Of a DNA stretch of 64,000 bases, positions 45,896 through 56,999 are shown piece by piece. The stretch is from Lepidonotus clava (taxonomy: Eukaryota > Annelida > Polychaeta > Phyllodocida > Polynoidae), in NCBI GenBank assembly GCA_936440205.1, contig OW387147.1:18997629-19061628 (forward strand), written 5' to 3'. Numbering within the stretch: the first letter of the stretch is position 1; the number at the start of each line of letters is the position of its first letter. The translations under genes were made by a program, and so were the position numbers. The notes below the pieces were generated by a model. That model had not been told where the DNA came from and did not search any database. It was given only the letters and a program-made list of their open reading frames with translations.

Positions 45896-47329
45896 AGAGG
45901 TGCTGTGGAGAAGGCGCTTGTGTCTGTCCAGTAATGGATTCCTCAGTAATAGATCATTATATCTAATGATCTCACAAACACTAGTGTAAAACCACGCGGA
46001 CGACTTTAAATACATCGTTGTTTAAGACAAAACAAGCTGATACCAATATAAAATCCATTCCAAACTGTCTGCTGCCCTTCCTATTTTGAATAATGAATTT
46101 ACAAACGTTTACATTCGGCTGTGCATTCGACCTAAAATGCGGACGGCATTGGCCGGTATATTGGATAAGGAAACTAGCAGTAGCCAGCGCCTCTGGTGGA
46201 TGGGTCAGGGGGCTGGGGGCTGGCCTGCCTGAGGCGGCGGCACTTCGATATAGGCCTATATTAGATCAACGACTAGGCTGTAGTTTGTCACCAACACTGG
46301 CCGGGCTGGTTAGCCTCAAAGAGGGGCCACGTACTACTTATGAGGTTAAGGCGAATAGAGTGGTGGAGAATTTAAAGTGGGAGTGTGTTAGACTCAGAGA
46401 GGGAAAAAAGTAGAAGAATTTAATGCACAATTTCTACGGGCTGGCAATGGGACTATACGTACTATTGGAAACATTCAATGTGTTCTTTTGTGTATTTCCT
46501 ATATGGATTGCATAGTTTTAACATTAGCATAAGCATTGAATAATAATCAGTCATTGCTTAGAGAAAAAAAAACTTCGCATTTAATTGAAGTGATAGTCTA
46601 GACTATTAAAAGCCTTAAAACATTCATAACTACTAATACTACAAAAAGAAACATTCAGCAGTCTCTTTTGTCCATGTCCTATGTCGACTGTATAGTTTTA
46701 ACGCTAGTATATTCGCGTGAAATAATATCCAGACTTTGCTTACTTAAGTAATTAACGTGTGCATTGAATTAAAATGATAGGCTAGACTTTAGAGATGCAT
46801 TATTATATTCGTTTCTTCGACAGATTAATGTAAGCAAGCATTAGCTCAAGTCGAGAAAGAACAAGCCAATTAAGAAAGTAGATTATTCCACAACAAATCC
46901 TGTCTGTAAAGGCAAACATTGAAAGGCGGCATCTTCAATAACACTCGCATGAATGGAAATTCAATTAGACAGTGTGGCAATAGATCGGCATTGAAACGGA
47001 AGGAAGGGAATGTAGAACAATAGTGATATTCCCTCGATTCCCTCCTAGCCTGCCTACTGCACGTACAGACACAATTAAGGACCATCCACACTAGACGCGA
47101 TATCAGCGGAGCGATAGTAAGATATTTTAATCTTTTTTTTTATCAGCGAAGGAAAAAAAGATTGGATTCCGTGGTGCCATAAGCGAGCGACGCTAACGAC
47201 CCGACAAAATGTGACGAGAATCTTTTCAAGTTGACTCTCATGCTCTTCATACTCACATCGCTCGCGTCGCACAAAATTCCAACGTCCCGCCGTTCAAGTT
47301 GCAAGCGTCGCGCCCAGTGTGAATGGGCC

Positions 47330-47549
47330 TTAAAGCCTGTATTCCACTAGGCGATTCTGACTGCCGGTACCTTGGCAATCTCTAGCATTTTACCAGTTAT
47401 TTGGCAAAAAGCCACGAATCCTACATATCATTTGAAAGATAATTTCAATACCTTTCCAATAATATATGACATGTCTATGATTAATTCATATACCAGCTGT
47501 CGATTTTTCAAAATCGTTAGTAAAATCGGCTAGTGGAATATAGCCTTTA
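47330..47549. mobile_element. TIR element, TTAAAGCC family, copy 2
   Basis: The ends read TTAAAGCCTGTATTCCACTA and, on the other strand, TAAAGGCTATATTCCACTAG. The length is about 219 bp, matching copy 1, and AATCGG/CGATT units occur near both ends as in copy 1. Confidence 0.72.
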
Positions 47550-47766
47550 GTGGGCTGCAGCATGAGTAGCTCACGAGTGGCAGGCCCGGCTGACGTGAGC
47601 TGCTCACAATGGAAGCATGTGCAGATTAGACCCATAACGAAGGCTGGAGTTAACAATCGGACTCCTGCCTACTGCCCACCCCTGACATTCCCCCACACAA
47701 TGCGCCCCCTCCGGCAGACGTGTGAGTGGCTCGCCAACTGCTCACAAACTGCTCACAACCTGCTCA

Positions 47767-48283
47767 ATATAGATCTTCCAAGCAAGAAACAGCTGTTTTT
47801 GTATTTTGATAATACAGATGAAAATTTAATAGTCCAGGACGTCCATAAAACCCTTTAGTTTTTCAACAGGTTTTATATTTTCTGTAAAATAAGAATTGTT
47901 CAAATGCAATCTAGTCTTGATCTGTTTACATCTAAAAAATCAGCCAAAACTTCCTCATATTTGCAGAGATATGCAGTCACCTGCAGTCACCTGTAGTAGA
48001 ATGCAGCAGGAATTTCTTTACTATAGTCTAATTTCTTATTGAATTTACTTTACTTTTGAAAAGCGTATGTAACTTCATCATGCTTTACATCAAGATTTTC
48101 CTGAAATCAATATAACATATGACCATGCTTTTCATATCAAAAGAGAGGAAACAATGTGTTGTATATAGAGATATAAAGTTTAATGATATGGGATGAAAAC
48201 TGAAAATTTAGCATACAAAAAACCATGCAGAGTGTCGAAATTTTTCAAGTTTTTGGGTTGTTTCTTGCCTGGTAGATCTATAA
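47767..48283. repeat. Inverted repeat with arms around GCAAGAAAC
   Basis: The arm 47767-47803 (ATATAGATCTTCCAAGCAAG...) is the reverse complement, with some mismatches, of 48247-48283 (...CTTGCCTGGTAGATCTATAA). CTGCTCACAAACTGCTC lies outside both arms. A third copy of the arm is at 45661-45700. Probably the ends of an unclassified mobile element of about 0.5-0.8 kb. Confidence 0.55.
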
Positions 48284-49477
48284 CTGCTCACAAACTGCTC
48301 GATAGACGCAGATTCTACGTGAGCTGCGCGTGGTTGAGAGCAACTAGCCACCCAATGAGAAGAATGGGATAGTATCTCCATAGAATAGAAGCCTGCATCT
48401 ACTGTATATACTTATTGTTTTGGGGATGGAATGTCTTTTTTCATTTTTTTACCAGACAATTGTTCTCCTGCATCGTCCTGGAGTAGGATACTACGTACAC
48501 TCTATTGCTGATACAAGAGACCAGTATTCCTAAGGTTCCACCTTCTTGCATTAACCATATGCATGCTAGGAAATTGGCACATCCACAACCTTTGTTAAGT
48601 TGAAGACCACACCAGGAGTAAGATATGCATAAGGAATGCCTGGTGATAACCAATGATCCAGTTGTAAAAATAAAAGGACTTGAGATTGAACTGGGGACCT
48701 TTAAATCATCAGAAAAAAAAATCCTCCAAAGTTACAGGCCTGGGACATTTATTATAATTTTGAGTAGTCACGATATGATTAAACATTCAAACCGACCTTT
48801 ACCAGCGGTTTATGACCCTTTGTTTATAAATACGTGTTTCAAATGGAGTCCGTATGCCCTGTGTTTGAGATTTACTTAAATATTGCGACAGGCAAAATAT
48901 TGTTGAATATGTCAGGGGAAACTTCTCCTGTGTTTTATGACATGTGTCTATCAATGACATTGGTTAAAATCACATGTCCTTTAATCATATTAGATTCAAA
49001 ATTTCTGCATAAAATCCTTGCACTCCTGGTCCGGCGCGGGGACATACCAAATAGACTAAAAGGTATCGAGATAACGTTGGGGTATGAACCAAGCCAAGCA
49101 GAAAAGACGGAGATACGTGTGCAGAAGCTGACAGGCAGTTGTACAAAAGAGGGAAACATGAGAGGCAGGGAAAAGAGGCGAGGTACGGTCAGATGGGAGA
49201 GACGGCGAGAAGTTGGTGAAACCACGGGGGTCCGCTTAGGGAAAAACAGAAAAGAGAAAATGTTGGTCTTGGCGCTGACAAAACATTTCCTGCCGGTCGT
49301 CGGCGGCCGGGAATCGATCCCTGCGGCTGGCTCCTAGCTTTTATTGAGCGATAGAAAACGGCAGCGGACGTTGTGAGTTGTGTGAGGAGAGCAGGGTATG
49401 GATGGGGGGCAACCATCGAGGGGACGGGTCGGTTGGCGCACAGGGAAAGGCCCGAGGTACTAATTGCCTTCAGTAGC

Positions 49478-49545
49478 GGCCGATCGGCCAAGATTTGGCC
49501 GATAAAAAAGATCCAGGCCGATAAGAATATTGGCCGATAAAAAGC
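49478..49545. repeat. Cluster of GGCCGAT sites
   Basis: GGCCGAT occurs at 49478, 49498, 49517 and 49532, with GGCCGATAAAAA twice and the 12-nt palindrome GGCCGATCGGCC at 49478-49489. It lies in a locally CpG-rich patch (49020-49560). Confidence 0.7.
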
Positions 49546-49788
49546 GGCAAATCCCCGGTCGAAGGCGTCGACTTGGCAGACAATTACGTATTCAGGTTCT
49601 GCTTCTTTCCCCTCACATTTTCCCCCGTCTCTTTTTTTCTGGGACTGATAAATGTTTCAGGCTGGCCACAAACTTCCCTGGGCCCTTGTTGGGAATGAGT
49701 GAGTGACTGAGAGGGCAGGCGGGGATGGGAGGCGTTGATAATGTACATTGTTGTCGGCAGACAGCGTTCGCCCAATTCATGGGAAACT

Positions 49789-49836
49789 ACTTCCGAACCA
49801 TTGACCAAGTTGGTGGGCTGGCACTGCGCATGCGTG
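49789..49836. promoter_or_regulatory. Promoter-like cluster: ETS and NRF1-type sites
   Basis: ACTTCCG (ETS type) at 49789 and TGCGCATGCGTG (NRF1 type) at 49825-49836 lie in a GC-richer patch. No associated exon is recognised on either strand. Confidence 0.3.
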
Positions 49837-52390
49837 GTCATAGCGGATGCGGAACGGCCATCCTGACAATTCAGGAGGAAATGGAACAAATCGCTGTTGT
49901 ATGCCACATAAAGAATTGACATTTTGAGTTGATGCAATTTACTCTTCTCTGAAATGGCTGGAGGAAAGGTTCTTCCCTGTTTTGAACTTGAATTCAATTA
50001 AGCTTTCCCTTTATTAGCTGTGTTTCGGTAATCAACCTATTAACGAAATAACCGTAATACACACGGGGATGTGAGGACCAGGCAATTTCATGTCGCCAAA
50101 ATGTCACACTAAATGAATGATTCAATTGCCTTTAATTATTCTCATAAGGAAAATTGGCTCACTTCCGAAGAACTCATTTTCATCACAACACCATAATAAC
50201 TGAAGGAAACTTTCTTTCAGGAAAGGACGGCCGAGTGTCAGTATTATTATTCGTCCAATATTTGTCAACAACCCACTTTTTATGGCAAAAAATCATATTA
50301 TTGTTAGTAACATACGTGTGCGCATCAAATACGCATTTAAAAATCATTGTTTTCACTATGATATTCCTACCTGGCTATCTAGTTTAATGATGAAGGGAAA
50401 CAGGTCAAGCAAATTGGGTTGCAAAATGAGGCACAAATGAGGCAAAAAGTCTTTTGAGCCTAGGACCTAAAAGTAGACCTTAGAACCTATACCTTCCTCC
50501 AATCTCACACATTATTAGTCGGAAAATAAGTAAAGTCCGGCCCTGTCAGACTTGTAATTGCCACGTTTACCCACCTTGGTCTGTGTTAATGAATAGGTCA
50601 GTCCGGGCCAGTGAGCTAGTCAATTACTCCAGGGTCTCCTGAGCTACTCCTCTGAGCAGGACCAGACACTACTTCTCCGACCGACTGCAAGAGCCATCCG
50701 ATGTCAGACAATCTAAAAGTCTACAATTACCTATCTTGTAGGTCGCTAGAGCTCATGTGCTGGGATTGGTGTCTTGAGAGTTTGATACTTGCAAATTGAG
50801 TGTCTTCTAAGATAAGCAATAAGTAACATTATCTACGCTAGGCTAATTGACACTACATTTTCGTTTTTCTATTGGTGTCCTTTAACGAATTATTTCATTT
50901 TCCTCCTAAAACTATATCATTCAGCCCGACTTTTTATTTAGCATTATCAGCTAGCTAGGTACTTATGAGGAGTCGAGTACAAATTCCGTCACCTCTTTTC
51001 TCTGTACGCAATTAAAATCCATTGAAAAGGAAACCAAAACGTTCTACCCTAGCGTTGTTGTTAGGAGCAAAACAAAAATTTAATAAAAGACAATAAAATA
51101 ACCTTTTACAACATGGTACCCCTTTTAGTGTTATGTTCTATGTTCTATGCAGTTAAGTGCCAACAATGTACCAACAACATTAAATTCAAACTTTACAAAG
51201 AAGAGTGTGTGACATTGTGCAATAGACAAATTGTACATAACAACGTGAAATTTCGCACACTTCTCAAACTTTTAGGCACATTGTCGTCCCGTTTTTCGTG
51301 AGGAGTCAACAGTGATCACTTATGCACTATATAGACCCAGACCAACAACCCATCCTGTCTGCTTTTCCAGTGCATCCCAAGTCCCTTCTAAATTAGGGGA
51401 TTGGACGGTTGTCCTCTTGTCCATGCCAAACCGTGCAGGAAAATTGATCGCACTCTCCTTATTCTGGATGGCATGGGGAGATTGATTCCCCGATGTTTTT
51501 GCTGTGCATTTAGTGGAGGTGATGGCAGTGAAGGCGATGGCTGCTAAATACCGGGTTATCAATCCATGGGCACAGTCTGAGGAGAACAATTAGGGTGCTT
51601 ATCGGTTGACGCTAGCAAGCTTGGATATTTTTTTAAAGTGTTTTCCCCACTTTTCAACTTCCTAGAGTGCGTTCACAATGAATCATAATTAGAGATTAAG
51701 ATATGAAGAACACCCACATGGGACCATTAAGAACCGACCTAATTAGATAATTAGAATTAAAAATAAGGGTTTGATATGGGGGATAAAAACGTATTGGCTG
51801 AGTCGTGGTGCACGGTGAATATAAGCCTGTGATCTTTAGGCAGAATGGATCTATGTTTTTCCAGGACCTTTTGGCATTGATCATACTGCTTGGACTCTGC
51901 TGATGATTAATAGCCTCAAATGATTGCCATCCGCTGTAGATACATAACAAGCACGCGAAGTCAAGCGCCAGAGTACCAGTTATGAAACCTTTTAATTTGC
52001 ACCAGGCTAAGAACTGGTCCTGCTTCGGTTGCTGCCAATATCTTCAAATGCCAAGATGAAGTGGCAAGAGAAACTTGCCCGGTTAATTTAGTGAGGGTTG
52101 TTTTTACTTTAAGAGATTGACTCGCCTTGTTGTGGATTGAAGGTTTTTTACTGTTTGTTTGAACTTTGTGCACCAAATGGGGATTAGCTTATGAGTTAAC
52201 GCACACACAATTATGGGTTATGAGTCTTCACTCGCACAATGCAGTTTTCCATTTACACAAGTGTTCCAGTTTTGGGGCGTTATGTCATATATATTTAGAT
52301 TGAAACAAATAGTACATACCTGAGTTTCCAAGGTTATTTATACAAGAGACAGTGTATAAACGACGTTGTTCATACAATAGACACCGTCAT

Positions 52391-52657
52391 CCCTTTAGAC
52401 CCCAATCCGGCCGTAGCCGCCCGTGGGTACTATCCTCAATCCGGCCATGGCGGCCCGGAAAAACGAAAATTTTTCCATAAATTTTCCAGATTTTTCCAAG
52501 AAGAACACTTTGAAAATTGATTTCAATTTGTATGGATGCATGGGTAGACCTTTGAACTTCTTCAGGTATAAAGAATTTAAGGAATTCCGGAAGGGATTCC
52601 ATGGAAATCATGTGGAAATACAGCAGTTCAATAATGCAATCTGTGGGGTCTAAAGGG
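52391..52657. mobile_element. TIR element, CCCTTTAGACCCC family, copy 2
   Basis: It has the same 13-nt perfect terminal repeats as copy 1, the same left GGCCG...GCGGCCC motifs, the same TTTTTCCAT stretch and a similar GGAAATCATG right part. It is 267 bp, so it is shorter by internal loss. Target duplication is not evident. Confidence 0.82.
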
Positions 52658-52699
52658 TCGCCTATAAAAGACAAACTATGTGGGCCAAAACAATCAAAC

Positions 52700-53370
52700 C
52701 ATCAATAAATTATAATTTCCGTACACTACTAACGCGTCGCGTGTATGATAGATTAAATCGACTTGATAAGGTTATGTATGTGAAACACCGTGTCCAGGTT
52801 TACCCTTTAATTACATACATCATAATTATTATTTCGTGTAATGGGTATCCAATGGTGACCTTTTCATCTAAATGGCAAAGGTATTTTCCGCTTTGACAGT
52901 TGTCACATGGTCATTTAGATTATAATTTATAGTGTGTGAACGTGATAATCCTTTTGGCCTATCAACGTCACCTAACTCTTAATTAACTAATCTCATATCC
53001 AAATTACTTTTTCCATGTGCTACTGACATGTCCCATGTACATGCAATAGAATCAATCCACGTAATATTGTCTCCTATATAATGGGGCTTGATCATGCGAC
53101 GTCGCTTTAATGACATTTACAATGTAGGCGACATGCTTCAAAGTCCAATTTCCATATACAGTCACGTAAAAGATTAAGTATATTGAGGCGATGTCGAGTG
53201 TATAGGCAGCACAATGTAGACGACAAGTACAAATGTCACATTATATGCAGTGGATTACATGAAAATGGTGTGACCATCTATAAATTCCAGTTTCCATGTA
53301 CTACTAGCATGTCGTTTGTATGGGTGCAGAATCAATCCAGGCGATATTGGGGGCGAGGGGGGGTTGGCGA
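52700..53370. repeat. Diverged tandem repeats of about 140-150 bp
   Basis: Related segments start near 52708, 53000, 53142 and 53288: each has TTTCC followed by TACTACTA- or TACAGTCAC-like sequence, then a GTCG motif; two share GAATCAATCCA(C/G)G. GCGACGTCGC at 53097 links it to 30300-30545. Probably an old satellite-like array. Confidence 0.5.
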
Positions 53371-53954
53371 GGTTCCACGTGTTAAACCTTTGCCTATATT
53401 TTCAATAATTTGAACTTGAAAAGGGGTCGGCGAGCAGTGGAACTGTTCAATATTTTCCTACTATTTTCTAGTGTTTGCACATTAAGTTTTGGAAGGAAAG
53501 GTGTACCTTTTGGGAAAATTCCTGTTGTTGGTGGAGTGGGGTTATGATTTGCAGTATTGAATTCCTTCTGTTAACATCTGTCGTACTGCATTGTTACATT
53601 AAATTGAGTGTACCTTGAACCTAACATCACCTTTGGTAAATATTGTACCATCCTGCCATCACGATGAAGGTTGATCCTGCCCGTTACTTGTCTTGAATTT
53701 CTCTTTTCCATTTCTTTTCAGTTTGCTATTCTGAGATTCCAATCTTCTACGTGTGTACCTTTTTCTATTCCCCCACATTTTATTTTCAAGATGGCGAAGT
53801 TCGTTTCCCCCGAGACTTATAACTTATAACCAAACACTGAGAGCCCACAGGGTTTTAAAGTTCCCCTTAACATCAGATGAAGGCTTTTCAGACAAGAAAA
53901 CTCGTTGGAACTCTCCTCATATTCCACTAGCTTTCTTTTTTCACCGTCTTAAAA

Positions 53955-54040
53955 CCAATCGACCGCGTGTGCAACGGCAACTTCAAACTGCGCATGCGCA
54001 GGAATCAACCACTTCCTTCGCCTGAAGCCGCGCCCCCCAA
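53955..54040. promoter_or_regulatory. CpG-rich promoter-like block: CCAAT, NRF1, ETS, GC box
   Basis: CCAAT at 53955, the perfect NRF1 palindrome TGCGCATGCGCA at 53989-54000, CACTTCCT (ETS) at 54010 and a GC box CCGCGCCCC at 54028 lie within 85 nt. This is the site set of animal housekeeping promoters. No convincing exon follows within 500 nt on either side, so the transcript may be noncoding or have a distant second exon. Confidence 0.4.
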
Positions 54041-54632
54041 AAAAAACTATCGCGGATTTCATTACGAGGTCTTTTCACTTCCAGATTTTAGACTCTCTGG
54101 GCCTCCCTGGAGCCAACTAGGCCTTGTATGGGCCGGGGGGTATGCTCAGAGTGTGTAGGAACAAGCGGTTATTATTGACCAAGTCAGCGGAACTGGAGGT
54201 GCCTCCAGGCGGTTCATGAATTTCCTGCTTGGGACTGATTGTCGGGGCTGACCGTGGAGGAACTGGCAGTTGGGGGTTTGGGGAGGGGTGGAGGGGATGG
54301 GGGAGCCAGGTCATCTAGGGTGATTGTTGGAAAGGCATGGTTGTTATCGGTATGGCCAATGGTAAATATAATATTATACACATGGAAGATCTGTAACACT
54401 ACGGAATTGGACTTCATAAACAAACGCAAAAAATATTATAGTTTGAAATAGAAAAGAGTTTAATGCTTATGAATTGGAAATTTGAAGATAATTATTCTAT
54501 AAGAATAGATGTAGGTGACATACACAGGTCACACATCGCACACACCATGCACATACGTACATACGTAGCACATACACATACGTAGCACATACACATACGT
54601 AGCACATGCATATACGTAGATATACATTCATA

Positions 54633-54816
54633 CAGGGGCGGATCCAGTGGGGAGGGTGTCCTTTGGGTCCTGACCCCCCTTTTGGTGGACCCCTAAACTA
54701 CAAAAAGGGGGCAAAATGCCCCCTGTGTATGCGCGATTGCACGCGGTTTTAGTACTTAGCTTTTATGCTGACCCCCCCCCCCCCCCCCCCCTTTGAAAAT
54801 CCTGTATCTGCCCCTG
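54633..54816. mobile_element. hAT-like MITE candidate, copy 3
   Basis: It starts CAGGGGCGGATCCAG and ends CTGTATCTGCCCCTG, an inverted repeat with two mismatches. A run of 20 C lies inside near the right end. It is flanked by ATTCATA and ATTCATT, a possible imperfect target duplication. Confidence 0.72.
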
Positions 54817-55224
54817 ATTCATTCCATGCATACATTCGTCTATACATTAAGTTGTCTTATTGAGGTTCTAGATCTAATGTGACTCACAAATGGGACTCAC
54901 AAACTAGGACAAACGTATGTCGTGATCCTTATGACTCACAAGCAGGTGAACAGACAAATCCCCTTTCCAAGAACGCTATTGATATTGCATGTCAGCGTGT
55001 CATAAGTACGGGATAAACCAAACAGATGTGCGTGATGACAGCGATGTGTTGGCATTATACATGCACGTGCTTGAACTTCAAGGATGAGTCAACGACCGGA
55101 GGACAAGTGCACGTGTATTCATACATACCTATATACATACCCACATGTACACATTCATACACCCGCATACAACCATACATGTATTATATATACCTAAAGG
55201 CACACATACCTATATAAACTTACT

Positions 55225-55387
55225 CAGGGGCGGATAGAGGATTTTCCACACAAAAAAGGAGAGGGGGGAAAGCGGGGTGGTGGGGAGGGGGGAGATTCCA
55301 CTAGTTGTAGTTTAGGGGTTCACCAATAAAAAAGAGGGGAGGGGGAAGTACCCCCTGCTCCCCTTCCTCTCCTTGGATCTGTTCCTT
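55225..55387. mobile_element. hAT-like MITE candidate, copy 4 (degenerate right end)
   Basis: It starts CAGGGGCGGATAGAGG, as in copy 3. The right end (GGATCTGTTCC near 55375) only loosely matches the expected complement. The middle is G/A-rich. Confidence 0.5.
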
Positions 55388-56439
55388 CACACCAACATTT
55401 TTTTCCATTGTATTTATTTGCTTCTTCACGCCGTGACATGTGTTTTTTTTCTATTGATGTGTACATATATATATATACAAAAATAAACATACGTACTAAC
55501 ATATACATACCACATGCATGAGTATAGGGCCTACATACATGTGTGCATGTCATGGTGTTTGCAGTACACATTAGCCTCTTTTGCCCAAAATATGCGCACC
55601 CAAATCAATGCATGGGGATTGATTGTTTGTTAACATAACATCATTATTGTAATTGTCTTGAAGGTCGGCCTGCAGTCCGCCGACGCAAATCACAGTCCCT
55701 AGGCCATTCTTTCTGCTCCTATTGATTGGGCTAATTTACCCCGTTTCCATTCACCGCCAATACCTTCAAATCACCTTATAGTTTCATCTATATAGCAGGT
55801 GCTGCAAAGGTTCTTCACAATGAATGAATGAATACAGTGGGGGAACAATACGTGCGAAAATTACTAGCTTTCGTAGGCCTATATGAAACAGCTGAATTAG
55901 AAAACAGGAAACGCACCTACAAACTAATGGATCCAAGCCAGCACTTGTATCACAAGTCGCTGTTTCATTAGATTGAGCTATGCCTGAAGACATACATAAA
56001 AGAAAATTATTGTTATATGATCAGTCCATTTATTCCCATCACTAATAGAATTTTGAACGGTTATAAGACAGAGGTCCTATGCGCGCGTATAATTTGTATG
56101 ATCATCTAATTATTCATGATCGGCCCTGAGCTGTCATAGGACAGACTTCATACTCGTAACATCATAAGTGACTTTCTCTCTTTTAAGATGAGGTGATTCC
56201 TTCGATCTTCACAGCTAACAACAGTAAGATAGGAGCGAAAGTTTCATTCAAACTTTGCCTGCAACCTTTCCCCATAATCAAAATGTTCAGAAATAAATTT
56301 GCAGATTTTAGTGGGTTTTAATTTAAAGTTTACAATCACACCAAATTGAATCAGGCGCGTGCACTTGGAGCGACGTTTCAATTAAGAACGGATGCTTTCA
56401 AACGCGATCGACCACGACCAGTGGTGGAATTCGCCGCCA

Positions 56440-56800
<361 letters not shown>

Positions 56801-56999
56801 TATTTATGTATATAATCATGTATGTACATGCATGTTAATGCGAGTATTCATACATGTGTACTGCCACTGACTCTAAGGAGGTGAACCGCTGTAATGCTCT
56901 GTTGCAAAGATTTTATAACATAAGGAAAGTTTTCAAAAGGAAATTCCAATATAAAACCCCATTTTAGGAGACTTGCTCGATCCGAAACAGACTACAATC

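Larger units (their letters stand above)
45896..52390. other. Noncoding interval apart from listed repeats
   Basis: No coding exon recognised. GC-richer patches at 47080-47330 and 49020-49560 contain CpG and short direct repeats. The open frame at 48834-49337 crosses unrelated composition zones and has no known domain. Confidence 0.5.

Noticed and set aside
48834-49337. 167-codon open frame
   Set aside because: It crosses an AT-rich zone and a CpG-rich patch, with an Arg/Glu-rich low-complexity end, and shows no known domain.
49290-49340. tRNA-like T-arm on the minus strand (GGGATCGATTCCC)
   Set aside because: No matching acceptor stem, D arm or anticodon arm in the expected 70-75 nt.
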